Shown here: one piece after another, positions 6,115 to 14,432 of the stretch | How the letters are laid out: each line of letters starts with the position of its first letter | Position numbering within the stretch: position 1 is the first letter of the stretch | NCBI GenBank assembly: GCA_020341875.1 | Contig: CP070839.1 | Span: 2,144,019-2,170,453, forward strand | Source: Candidatus Zixiibacteriota bacterium | Lineage (GTDB): Bacteria > Zixibacteria > MSB-5A5 > SM1-73 | Direction: 5' to 3' | Length of the DNA stretch: 26,435 nt | Notes under the pieces: generated by a model | What the model was told of the DNA's origin: nothing | What the model saw: only the letters and a program-made list of their open reading frames with translations | Databases searched by the model: none | Made by a program: the position numbers and the translations under genes

Positions 6115-8577
6115 TCACTCGATCTCAATACTGTAGGGCATGAGCAGAAGGACGCGCTCACCCCCGAACAGGTTCTTCTCTTTCAATTCCTCCATGATCG
6201 ATCGCAGATCGTGAGAGGAGCCGAATACCGCAGCACCAGGCGGTCCAAAGAAGAGCCTGCGCTTGGGAAAGGTGACGATCTCCACCTCGGCATCCTGGGG
6301 CAGGTTCGCTTTCTCTTTCGCTATGGTCAAGGCAAGATTCAATCCACCCAGCTCATCGACCAGCCCGTTCTCCTCGGCCTGTCTTCCGGTCCACACCCTC
6401 CCCTGGGCAACGGCGTGTACATCCTCCTCCGACATGTCTCTTTCGTCTGCCACCTTCCGAACGAAATCGTCATAGAATTCCTTAATCTGCCTGCGCACCA
6501 CCTCTCTTTCCTCCTCGGAGAATTCTCGAGTGGAGGTGAAAAAGTCGGCGCGTTTTCCTCTTTTGATCGTCTCGATAGAAAAACCAATCTTCTCGTAAAG
6601 TCCCTCCAGGCTTCCCTTGCCCATTATCACCCCGATGGACCCGGTGTAAGTGCCGGGCATGGAAACGATGGTGTCTCCTGCACAGGAGATCCAGTATCCA
6701 CCTGACCCGGCCACGTCCGACATGGAGACTACGACAGGTTTTTTGCTCTTAGTCTGGATGATCTCTCTCAAGATCACGTCCGAGGCAATACCCGAACCTC
6801 CACCGCTGTCCACCCGGAATACGACGGCCTTTACTCTATCATCTTCCCGCGCAGCTCTTATAGCTTCTGAAATGGTCTCGGAACCCATGATGTCTCCGAA
6901 GATTAATTCCCTGCCGCTTTGCCCGGACATGATGGAGCCGGTGGCAAAGATCACCGCCACCTTCGGCGGGATGGCCCAACTGTATTTGTAGTACCGTCGT
7001 TTGTGGTAGGCTTCGCGGCTGATTCTTACATCTCTCGGCTCGAAGGGGTATCTTCTGCATGCGAACCCAAGAGCGCACTCCGACTTGATCAGCCCCTCCA
7101 TCTGGTCAAAGAACAGCAGGGTATCCACCAGGCCGGCTTTCAAGGCTTCCGAGGAGGTGAAAGGTCCCTGGTCGATCTTGGACTTGGTCTCCTCCCGGGT
7201 CCAACCCCTCTCCTGGGCTATATCCCTCGTGATTTGATCGTAGAGATCGTCCAGAATAGAGTTGACCACCTCCCGGTGAGCGGGCGACATGCTCTCCCGG
7301 GTAACCAGATCGGAGGCACTCTTGTAATCCCCGATGTGCTCTAAGTCGGCGACGACGCCCAGCTTATCCAAGGTTCCCTTTATGAAGGTAACCTGTGCAG
7401 CAAGCCCGTTCAAATCCAGATATCCGGTGGGCAGAAGCGCTATTCTGTCCGCGGCTGTAGCCAGATAGTACTCCTTGTCTCCGCCCTGTTCCAGGAAAGC
7501 GATAACGGTCTTGCCGCCGGTTTTGAAGTCGAGGATCGCCTCCCTGATCTCCTGCGTTTTTGCCAGACCCATATCGAAGGGGTCGATCCGAAGCAGCATG
7601 CCCCTGATGGTTTCGTCATCCTTTGCCCTGCCCAGATCGGTGAGCAGATCTATCATGGTGGGCTTCTTCTTTCCAAAGATTCCCACCCGGCTGTTCTCCT
7701 CCACGATCTTGCCGGAGATTCTGATTTCAAGGAAATTATCCGTTCTTCTCAGCAGGGTGCGGTACCTGTCGTGAGAAATGGTGGCGTACACGATTCCCCG
7801 GTTGTACTCGTAGTCCTTGGTGACCGAATTATACGACCCACCACCCAGACGAGGCAGATTGACTCTCCCCCCTATGCCGAAATTCCCGTCGTTGTCTATG
7901 TCTCCGAAGACGATGAAACCATCCAGCGGTTCGGCCTCCGCCCTGAATCTGGTGGCGGCTTCCTCCAGTCTTTCCTTTTGGCTTAAGGAAACGTCCACCG
8001 ACAGGGTCAGTCTGTCGCGGAACAGTCCACCCAAGGGTCTGACCGCCGCTCCTAAGTCGAACGAAGCCTCGGTCCTCTTGCCCAAAAAGGTGGGACGATT
8101 GAGATCCTCTGCCACAGCCCCTATGGACAGGAACTCGAAAGGTCGTGCCAGCAACCCCACCTTCCAGGAGGAGAGATCGTCGTACTCTTTGTGTCTGGAG
8201 CCGAACCAACTGTAGCTTGTACCCAGATAGAGCCAGTCTTCGACGAACCTTGCCCCATGCGCTAAGGTGTACTTTCTGTAAGTGTCACGGGTGACGTTCC
8301 CCAGCCACTCCGCCGAGAAACCCAGGCTCCCAAGAGAAAGAAACCATGCGTTGTCCCCCTCGAAGCTGGAGTCGGAGAAGGTGTGAAAAAAGCCGGTCTG
8401 AGAACCCCTTTTCAGTCCCAAGCCGGCCGGGTTGAACTTCACCGCGGAGATATCGTCCGAGGTCGCCACGGAGGTGTAAGGCAAAACGAAACTCTCCGTG
8501 GGCGATTGATGGCAAAATCCAGAGGAGAAAAGTAAGAAGGACGAGAGTATCCCCGCCAGAAACAGGACTCTTCTCAA
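6115..8577 (-). CDS. sppA: Signal peptide peptidase SppA (S49) with N-terminal beta-barrel-like domain
   Basis: An 820-residue protein in two parts. Residues 1-22 are a signal peptide. Residues of about 25-270 look like an outer-membrane barrel of the PorV/FadL kind: an early VKFNPAGLGLKRGSQ motif and many alternating, aromatic-rich strands (WFLSLGSLGFSAEWLG, WKVGLLARPFEFLSIGAVAEDL). From about 280 on it is a complete SppA/protease IV of two S49 repeats. The catalytic Lys is K419 (GDYKSASD) and the nucleophile Ser is S625 (VAGSGGYWIS), 206 residues apart; the E. coli pair K209/S409 is 200 apart. E. coli SppA is about 618 residues with one membrane anchor, so the barrel-like domain is additional and could hold the protease at the outer membrane. 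The start is TTG at 8577 with GGGAGG six bases upstream. The M16 pair follows on the same strand. Confidence 0.93.
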   Translation of the reverse strand: MRRVLFLAGILSSFLLFSSGFCHQSPTESFVLPYTSVATSDDISAVKFNPAGLGLKRGSQTGFFHTFSDSSFEGDNAWFLSLGSLGFSAEWLGNVTRDTYRKYTLAHGARFVEDWLYLGTSYSWFGSRHKEYDDLSSWKVGLLARPFEFLSIGAVAEDLNRPTFLGKRTEASFDLGAAVRPLGGLFRDRLTLSVDVSLSQKERLEEAATRFRAEAEPLDGFIVFGDIDNDGNFGIGGRVNLPRLGGGSYNSVTKDYEYNRGIVYATISHDRYRTLLRRTDNFLEIRISGKIVEENSRVGIFGKKKPTMIDLLTDLGRAKDDETIRGMLLRIDPFDMGLAKTQEIREAILDFKTGGKTVIAFLEQGGDKEYYLATAADRIALLPTGYLDLNGLAAQVTFIKGTLDKLGVVADLEHIGDYKSASDLVTRESMSPAHREVVNSILDDLYDQITRDIAQERGWTREETKSKIDQGPFTSSEALKAGLVDTLLFFDQMEGLIKSECALGFACRRYPFEPRDVRISREAYHKRRYYKYSWAIPPKVAVIFATGSIMSGQSGRELIFGDIMGSETISEAIRAAREDDRVKAVVFRVDSGGGSGIASDVILREIIQTKSKKPVVVSMSDVAGSGGYWISCAGDTIVSMPGTYTGSIGVIMGKGSLEGLYEKIGFSIETIKRGKRADFFTSTREFSEEEREVVRRQIKEFYDDFVRKVADERDMSEEDVHAVAQGRVWTGRQAEENGLVDELGGLNLALTIAKEKANLPQDAEVEIVTFPKRRLFFGPPGAAVFGSSHDLRSIMEELKEKNLFGGERVLLLMPYSIEIE

Positions 8578-8675
8578 TTTGAGCCTCCCAGTAACATGAA
8601 GTTAGACGGTTTACCCACCTTGAATAACTGAGTCAGCTTTTACGTTCCCATCAGTCTCTTGAACAGAATCCACAA

Positions 8676-8712
8676 GTAGGGTGGTCAGGTTCTGGAACAG
8701 ACCTACCATCCC
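8676..8712. repeat. Imperfect inverted repeat upstream of sppA
   Basis: GTAGGGTGGTCAGGTTCTGG is followed by AACAGACCTACCATCCC. The arms pair with two single-base bulges. It lies in the 260-base gap between the DUF4097 gene and sppA, which otherwise shows no gene. It resembles a dispersed intergenic repeat rather than a terminator, since no T run follows. Confidence 0.4.
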
Positions 8713-8840
8713 ATGGATGCTCGCAGTCTTCGGCAGCGCAGGCCGTGGGCAGGTGTGAATTGTCAAAGGGCATCCGATCGCCTTTTCTTACTCTGCATGA
8801 CATCAGAAGAAGGGATTTACGCCGCGGGATCTGCCTAAGA

Positions 8841-9884
8841 TTATCTTCCCTCCAGGAGGATCTTTCCGATACCGTTTACCTGCAGCCCGATCTTTGAGTC
8901 CCCATCCCCGCAGATGCCTTCCAGCCTGGTTTTGTCCAGCACCAGTGGTCTGATCAGGATCCGGTTGGTGTTTATGGTCCCTCCGCGCCCCACGGATAAC
9001 CTGAGGTGGGCGGACAGATCCTCGGGAACAGTCAGATTGATATTCCCGTAACTATTGGTCACAGAAAGACCGCAGTCTTCCATCCGGTCAATTTCCAGGT
9101 CGATCTTCGAATACACCGTTCTGATATGATTCTGGCCCCCCAGGAGAGTCAAGCCCGAACAGTGGATGGGGTTGTATACGGTGCTTGCATCCAGAGTCCC
9201 GATCAGGTTTTCCACATCGATCTTTCCGTAAGTGGTCTTGAGAAGCGCCTTGCCTTCCTTGGTATCCACGTCTCTGATCCATATGGGATTATAGCTGGTC
9301 TCAATCTCCAAGTTCCCCTGGACACTCTCCACTTCCACCTTGCTGTAGCTTCCGTCGATAGTGGTTTCTTCGGTGACGTCAACGACCTGGACTTCTCCGT
9401 AGCTGTTTCTGATATCTACCGTCTTGAAGGGACCTGAGATTTCCATGTCGAAATATCTGGTCTTGATCTCGACGACGATATCCGGTGGGACATATATATC
9501 CAGGTTTGCTCTAATTCCGTAATCCTTCCCTTCCCACGGGGCGTCCCGGGGTGTGACCAGCCTAAGAGTAACCACTCCGTTTTCCGCGTCCAAGTGCATC
9601 TCCGCCAGCTCGGTAAACTCCTCTGCCATCCTCCGATTCCTGGCCCTAGCCCAGCACTCCAAGTCCACGTTGCAGGCGTCCTCATCCCCAACCTGTAGGG
9701 TCACGGACCCACCCAGATTGGTGGGGCCTATCAGACGGAACTCCTCCACCTCTCCGGAGGTATTAGCCGTCGCCGTTCGGGTGTATTCTTCCGATGCGAT
9801 GGTTAGGGTCGATAGACTGTGAATTGACAGAAGGATGAGAATGGGGATGAAAAAGGAACAGCAGGTCCTTAGCTTCGCTCTCAT
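8841..9884 (-). CDS. DUF4097-type secreted beta-repeat protein
   Basis: A 347-residue exported protein of unknown function. A signal peptide covers about residues 1-31 (FFIPILILLSIHSLSTLTIAS). The rest is predicted to be all beta, with a series of short repeats of about 20-23 residues, each containing a Tyr-centred turn: RNSYGEVQVVDV, DGSYSKVEVESV, ETSYNPIWIRDV, KTTYGKIDVENL, STVYNPIHCSGL, RTVYSKIDLEID and TNSYGNINLTV. This is the right-handed beta-solenoid pattern of the DUF4097/DUF4098 family, often found on the cell surface or in the periplasm. The ATG at 9884 has GAGGAG four bases upstream and is preferred to a TTG four codons earlier that overlaps this site. It follows dedA on the same strand after 72 bases. 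The role is unknown. Confidence 0.85.
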   Translation of the reverse strand: MRAKLRTCCSFFIPILILLSIHSLSTLTIASEEYTRTATANTSGEVEEFRLIGPTNLGGSVTLQVGDEDACNVDLECWARARNRRMAEEFTELAEMHLDAENGVVTLRLVTPRDAPWEGKDYGIRANLDIYVPPDIVVEIKTRYFDMEISGPFKTVDIRNSYGEVQVVDVTEETTIDGSYSKVEVESVQGNLEIETSYNPIWIRDVDTKEGKALLKTTYGKIDVENLIGTLDASTVYNPIHCSGLTLLGGQNHIRTVYSKIDLEIDRMEDCGLSVTNSYGNINLTVPEDLSAHLRLSVGRGGTINTNRILIRPLVLDKTRLEGICGDGDSKIGLQVNGIGKILLEGR

Positions 9885-9956
9885 AATACTCCTCAAGTTA
9901 AGAGACTCAAGCGTTCAGTTTAATTGTTGATACGACCCCTGCTCTGTTTAGGTTTC

Positions 9957-10580
9957 TTAAATCTCGGCCCCGCCTGAGCCCTCAGCCTCCGAATCTTCGA
10001 CCTTCTTTCTCATCTGATCAGTTCTTTTGCTCTCTCTTCTACTTCGCGCTCTCCGAACCAGCCAAACGCTCAGCCCGCCCAGGATGATCAAGGGAACGAC
10101 AATCATCTCATAATGCTTGATCTGCCCGATCAAGACCTCCAGGCTGACACCAAAAGTGTACCCCAGTCCACCAACCAGGATGGCCCAGATCGTGCAGGAG
10201 AGGAAGTTGAAGGGAAGGTATTTTATTCTCTTCATCTTCATCAGGCCGTAGGTCGCGGCTGCGGCGAGCCTGAGGCCGTAAAGGTATCGGGTGATAAAGA
10301 CAGCCCAGATCCCGTACCTGTCGAAGAGAGTTTTTGCTCTTGGATAATAGGCTCTTGCCGTGGGAAACTTCCCGATTATCCTCTCGCCCTTGCTTCTTCC
10401 CAAAAAATAGATCGACACGTCTGCGATGTAGGTTCCCGTCAGTGCAATCAGCACCACCAACTTCAGATTGAGAAACCCTCCCCTGGCCAGAAGCCCGGAG
10501 GCAATCAGAGCCGATTCCCCCTCCAGAAACGAACCCACGAACAATGCCGGGTACCCAAACTTGATGATCAGATCTTCCAT
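9957..10580 (-). CDS. DedA/VTT-family membrane protein
   Basis: A 207-residue integral inner-membrane protein of the DedA (SNARE-associated/VTT) family, whose members move phospholipids such as undecaprenyl phosphate or phosphatidylethanolamine across the membrane. Visible family features are the N-terminal re-entrant region with a conserved acid (GYPALFVGSFLEGESALIASGLLARGG), the FLGRSKGERIIGKF loop, and FITRYLYGLRLAAAATYGLMKMKRIKYLPFN, which matches the Arg-containing second half motif. About five hydrophobic segments are visible. The C-terminal 30 residues are highly charged and cytoplasmic. The ATG at 10580 has AGGA seven bases upstream. Substrate cannot be told from sequence alone. Confidence 0.93.
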   Translation of the reverse strand: MEDLIIKFGYPALFVGSFLEGESALIASGLLARGGFLNLKLVVLIALTGTYIADVSIYFLGRSKGERIIGKFPTARAYYPRAKTLFDRYGIWAVFITRYLYGLRLAAAATYGLMKMKRIKYLPFNFLSCTIWAILVGGLGYTFGVSLEVLIGQIKHYEMIVVPLIILGGLSVWLVRRARSRRESKRTDQMRKKVEDSEAEGSGGAEI

Positions 10581-10922
10581 CGAATCCTGTTTCTAAGACC
10601 CCGTCTCTAACCTCCCCACCGAATCCCCCTTTCCTTCAAAGGGAAAAGGGAGGAGGTCTTCCCTCCCTTGATAGTTCGACAAGCTCACCACAAGTGGGAG
10701 GGACTAAAAGGGAGGGTGAGATGTGCCTCTCGGCCAGTGCCCTGTTCATCACCCTCTCTCTGACTCTCTCCCATAAAGGGAGAGAGAACCCAGTCCACGA
10801 TGCTGGTACAAGTCTTGCGATGATGCTTCGTCCGGAACCTCTCCCCGTGAATCCCGCCTTTCCTTGAAACTTCGAAGATCGCCCGAAAGGCACGGGCAAG
10901 GGCGGCATACATAGGCGTAGGG
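10581..10922. repeat. Gene-free gap with hairpin repeats
   Basis: A 342-base gap between the TPR gene and dedA. Short open frames here have no protein-like composition. It contains a perfect 9-bp hairpin at 10764-10786 (CTCTCTCCC, loop ATAAA, GGGAGAGAG) and CCCTTTCC/GGGAAAAGGG and GGGAGG/CCTCCC pairings near 10625-10670. The string TAGTTCGACAAGCTCACCAC lies at about 10672-10691. These features are typical of a dispersed non-coding element rather than of a regulatory leader. Confidence 0.5.
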
Positions 10923-12296
10923 TCATTGCTCCCCCAACTCCGCTTTCATTTCCGAAATCAGCTCTATATTCTCCTTGGTCTTTCCAGCCTGCTCGGACAT
11001 CCCCAGGTCCTCGAACAACTCCAGGGCCTCGTCGAGGTGCTTGAGGGCCGAATCCAGGTCAGCTTTGGCCCAATGGACCAGACCGACGTTTGCCAGAGCG
11101 TTTGCCTCGCCCCTCTGAGAACCCATCTCTCGATGAATCTTCAGACCTCCGTTCAACAACTTCAGAGCTTCATCCATATCACCATTGGCCTTGTGTATTA
11201 AACCGATGTGAGTCAATGCCTTCGCTTCTCCCTCCCGGTAGCCTATTCCCCTGGCGACGTTCAGAGCCTCCTGATGAGACTCTAAAGCCTGGTCCAGGTC
11301 ACCCTTCGATCTATGGATCAAGCCAATGTTGTGCAGCGCTATGGACTGTTCTCTTCCTAACCCCTCACGTTTGTGTATTTTGATGGCGTTCTCGAAAAAA
11401 GGCAGCGCCTCGTCTGTCCTCCCTTGCTTAAGCAATATCGCGCCTATGGCAACTAAAGATTTAGCCTCGCCCGGCCGAAAGCGTATCTTCTTGTGGCTCT
11501 TCAACGCATCGTCGAAATACCTCAAAGCCTGATCCAAATCACCCTTGACATAGTGAATATTGGCGATGTTCCCCAGAGCACTTGCCTCACCCTCCCTGTA
11601 ACCGATTTCCCGATGTATCTTGAGGGCTTTTTCAAAATAGTCCAAAGCCTGGGTCAGGTCCCCTTCAAAATAGTGAGCGTTGGCCACATTGCCCAGGGCA
11701 ATTGCCTTGCCCTTGGGGAAATCCGTTTGCCCGTAAAGCTCAAGTGCATCCTCCAGGTGATCCGAAGCCTTATCCAGATCACCCACGGCCAGGCGGATCG
11801 CCCCCAGGTTGCCCAGGGCAACGGCGCTTCCCGGCTTATCATCGATACCGGTTCCGGTCATAAGAGCCTTCCGATAGAGATCTTCGCCCAGGTCGAGCCC
11901 GCCCAGATACGAATAGGCGTTCCCAAGCATGATCGATAAGGCCAGTTTCTCGCTGTCGGTGGCTTTCAGATCCAGGCAGGCCTGGAGAGTGTCAATGGCT
12001 TCGGCGTATCTTTGAGCCTGGTACGAAGCATAGGCCTTTTCGAAAAGCCTCTTCACCTCGGCGTTCCCGCTCTCCAGCAGGCCGCCTAAGTAATCTGTCA
12101 GACCATCAACCTTTTTTTCGAAGGACGCTGTCCGCGGGACCACCTTCTCCGGCGGCGGACCGGATATCCAGTTGTATAGTACCACGCCGATCACGACAGC
12201 AACGGCAATGGCGGCAAGTTCAGCCGCCAGAATGAGGGTTTTTGCGGACGGCCATTTTCGTCTTTGCACCTTCTGCTTTTTTTTCTTCTTCTTCAT
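10923..12296 (-). CDS. Membrane-anchored tetratricopeptide-repeat protein
   Basis: A 457-residue protein. The start is a run of lysines followed by a single membrane segment (about 23-45, LILAAELAAIAVAVVIGVVL), giving a signal-anchor topology with the bulk outside the cytoplasm. From about residue 75 there are roughly nine TPR units. The last seven recur every 40 residues with the kinesin-light-chain-like pattern GEAxALxNIGLIHxxxGDLDQALxxxxxALKIHRE, so the DNA shows a 120-base periodicity. TPR arrays of this type are protein-protein scaffolds; no catalytic domain is present. The ATG at 12296 has AAGGA eight to nine bases upstream. Neighbours do not fix its partner. The near-identical units suggest expansion by internal duplication. 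Confidence 0.92.
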   Translation of the reverse strand: MKKKKKKQKVQRRKWPSAKTLILAAELAAIAVAVVIGVVLYNWISGPPPEKVVPRTASFEKKVDGLTDYLGGLLESGNAEVKRLFEKAYASYQAQRYAEAIDTLQACLDLKATDSEKLALSIMLGNAYSYLGGLDLGEDLYRKALMTGTGIDDKPGSAVALGNLGAIRLAVGDLDKASDHLEDALELYGQTDFPKGKAIALGNVANAHYFEGDLTQALDYFEKALKIHREIGYREGEASALGNIANIHYVKGDLDQALRYFDDALKSHKKIRFRPGEAKSLVAIGAILLKQGRTDEALPFFENAIKIHKREGLGREQSIALHNIGLIHRSKGDLDQALESHQEALNVARGIGYREGEAKALTHIGLIHKANGDMDEALKLLNGGLKIHREMGSQRGEANALANVGLVHWAKADLDSALKHLDEALELFEDLGMSEQAGKTKENIELISEMKAELGEQ

Positions 12297-12463
12297 TCCG
12301 ATATCCTTCTTTTATCCGGCACCCTTGCGATTGTCCCAACTCTGTCCTTCTGATCCCGCCCTTCGGGTCTGGGCCCTCGGGGTCGAAGACCGGAGGCGAA
12401 AGGGGAATCTCAAAAACCGAGATGCTTCTGCTCCGGACGGGGGATCAGCATCACACCGGAAGC
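12297..12463. repeat. Gene-free segment with nested inverted repeat
   Basis: Upstream of the TPR gene. CCGGAG (12390-12395) pairs with CTCCGG (12431-12436), and inside it ATCTC pairs with GAGAT around an AAAAACC loop. I see no gene and no convincing promoter. Confidence 0.35.
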
Positions 12464-12630
12464 CTACGTTTTGTCCTTCTCCTCTTTTTTGGCCTCTTCT
12501 GCGCCGAATCTTTTCAGATTCTCGGCATACTGTTTCAACTGCTTGTCCACCAGGTCGTTTACGCTTCTCTCCTCGAGAGTGCTTCTTCTACGGCACAGGC
12601 CACCCCCGTGGGGTGCTCTTCTAAAGTCAC
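12464..12630 (-). pseudogene. Small unknown ORF, apparently frameshifted
   Basis: Two overlapping frames each look coding over half of this stretch. A GTG at 12630, with GAGGA nine bases upstream, opens 23 codons of good codon use (VTLEEHPTGVACAVEEALSRREA) that stop at 12559. A -1 shift at that point joins a second frame reading VNDLVDKQLKQYAENLKRFG and ending in a charged tail (EEAKKEEKDKT) at the TAG at 12464. The second frame alone extends upstream to a TTG at 12646, but that extension is Arg/Cys rich and not protein-like. Joined, the product would be about 55 residues and largely helical. I do not recognise the family. It lies just after the Lon-like gene on the same strand. A sequencing error is as likely as a true frameshift. 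Confidence 0.3.
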
Positions 12631-12668
12631 AACGACTCGTCCTCAACTTTTTTACGGCACCTTGGGCC

Positions 12669-14378
12669 TCATATACGGCCAGAGAAGCCCCAGAAGGAGG
12701 TGCCGTCCTCTTTTCTCTCGCCTGCTTTCATTCCGGTCAGAATCACGATACACTGATCAACGCTCTTTACCGGATAGACGCGGAATTTTCCATCCTTCAC
12801 CGCATCCACCACTTCGTTTCTTAACATCAGTTCTTTGACATTCTGATGAGGAATCATCACCCCCTGGGTGCCGGTCAATCCGTTCGCTTTGCAGACTTGA
12901 TAGAAACCCTCAATCTTCTCGTTTACTCCGCCGATGGGCTGAATGTCTCCTTTTTGATTGATCGAGCCGGTGACGGCTACGTCCTGCCTTAGGGGAATTC
13001 CGGAGAGGCTGGAAAGGATGGCGTATACCTCGGTGGATGAGGCACTGTCCCCTTCCACTCCCGAGTATGACTGCTCGAAACAGATGCTGGCGCTCACGGT
13101 CAGGGGCTTGTTCTGAGCATACTTCCCCCTGAGATAGCCGCCTAAGATGAGCACCCCCTTGTTGTGGGTGCGTCCCGAGAGGTCGGCTTCCCGTTCGATG
13201 TTTATCACCCCGGCTCTCCCCATAGAGGTTCTGGCGGTTATCCGGGTGGGCTTGCCGAAGGCGTATTCCCCCAGATCGTATACTGAAAGGCCATTGATCT
13301 GCCCGACCACCTTTCCGTCCGAGTCGATCATGATGGTTCCGTCCTCGATCATCTCCTGGATCTTATCCTCGATTAAGCTCACTCGTTTTATCCACTCCTC
13401 GATGGCCTTCTCCACGTGTTCGTGCTTCACCACCTTGCTGCCCGCGTTCTGGGCCCAGTAGCTTGACTCTCGAACCAGATCGGCTATGATGGTGAACCGG
13501 GTGGATAGCTTTTTCTGGGTACCTGCCACCCTCACCCCGAATTCCACCACTCCGGCCACTCCGGTTTTTTCAAAGGGGAGAAGCTTATCGTCATCACAGA
13601 TCTTCTTGATGAAGCAGGCGTACTGGTGGATGTTCTGGTCATCCTTGGGCATGACCGAATCGAAATCCGCCTTCACCTTGAAGATCCTCTTGAAGTCCTC
13701 GTCTAGCTGGTAGAGCAGATGGTATAGATGGCTGCCCCCTATCATCACCACGTCCACGTGGGTCTCGATCGGCTCGGGTTTCATGGCCGATGCGCCCAGA
13801 AGATAGAAGGGGTCATATGCGCCGATCTCCACCTGCCGGTATTTCAGAGCCCGCTTAAGCGATTGCCATGATCCCGGTTCCAACAGAAGGTCCAGTGCGT
13901 TTACCACCAGATAACCGTCGTTGGCCTTAAGGAACGATCCGGCTTTGATCCGGTTGAAGTCGGTTCTCCATACGCCGCTTCGTTCCGCCACCCTCTCGAT
14001 GGTCCCGAAGAGGTTCTTGTAGGAAGGGTTGGTTTCAATCACTATGGGGACGGTTTTGGTCTCGGAGTTGTCCACCACCACATTGATCCGGTATTCCCAG
14101 AACTCGTCCTCCGGTTTAATAACCGGAAGCAAAGCTATGGGCCCCTCCGGGGCCTTCTCTTTCGCGGGTTTGAACCTGTCCAGATGTGTGATCAGGCTCT
14201 CCTCCACCTCATCCAGATAACCGAGCACCTTCTCATCTTCGTATTTCGCCTTTATCTCCTGCATCATGTCTTTGATCAGAGGGACGATCGCCTCCCGGTC
14301 CAAATTGTCCAAGGCCTTCTCCAACTCCTTGACGATCTCCTTCCCTTCTTTGAATATATCTTCCATCAGCCCCGCCAA
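12669..14378 (-). CDS. Lon-like ATP-dependent protease, C-terminal part (S16 protease domain)
   Basis: This is the downstream part of a Lon-like (AAA_32/LonB type) protease, in the same frame as the ORF ending at 14433. The stretch between them is only 18 sense codons after a TAG. The ATG at 14378 is an internal Met of the long helix region and has no good ribosome binding site. The segment carries the helical lid region, the AAA sensor/lid part (NDGYLVVNALDLLLEPGSW, MIGGSHLYHLLYQLDEDFKRIFKVKADFD) and a complete S16 protease domain. The catalytic Ser is S445 (EGDSASSTEV) and the Lys is K488 (GGVNEKIEG). Their spacing of 43 equals that of E. coli Lon S679/K722. The fused reading would be about 796 codons, the usual length of this family. 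The protease part is intact; whether it is made depends on reading through or restarting after the TAG. Confidence 0.9.
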   Translation of the reverse strand: MAGLMEDIFKEGKEIVKELEKALDNLDREAIVPLIKDMMQEIKAKYEDEKVLGYLDEVEESLITHLDRFKPAKEKAPEGPIALLPVIKPEDEFWEYRINVVVDNSETKTVPIVIETNPSYKNLFGTIERVAERSGVWRTDFNRIKAGSFLKANDGYLVVNALDLLLEPGSWQSLKRALKYRQVEIGAYDPFYLLGASAMKPEPIETHVDVVMIGGSHLYHLLYQLDEDFKRIFKVKADFDSVMPKDDQNIHQYACFIKKICDDDKLLPFEKTGVAGVVEFGVRVAGTQKKLSTRFTIIADLVRESSYWAQNAGSKVVKHEHVEKAIEEWIKRVSLIEDKIQEMIEDGTIMIDSDGKVVGQINGLSVYDLGEYAFGKPTRITARTSMGRAGVINIEREADLSGRTHNKGVLILGGYLRGKYAQNKPLTVSASICFEQSYSGVEGDSASSTEVYAILSSLSGIPLRQDVAVTGSINQKGDIQPIGGVNEKIEGFYQVCKANGLTGTQGVMIPHQNVKELMLRNEVVDAVKDGKFRVYPVKSVDQCIVILTGMKAGERKEDGTSFWGFSGRI

Positions 14379-14432
14379 GGCGTCATACTTCGTTTTGAGC
14401 GTTTCGAATTTCTCTTTGGGGAAGTTCCCCGC

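Noticed and set aside
6034..6705. 223-codon plus-strand open frame opposite sppA
   Set aside because: Antisense to the S49 protease domain with its catalytic Ser625; no independent support.
10636..10926. 96-codon minus-strand ORF between the TPR gene and dedA
   Set aside because: Composition is repeat-like, it crosses a perfect hairpin and resembles no protein.
10923..12296. 120-base periodic repeats as a tandem DNA repeat or CRISPR
   Set aside because: The period is explained by 40-residue TPR units in a continuous reading frame.
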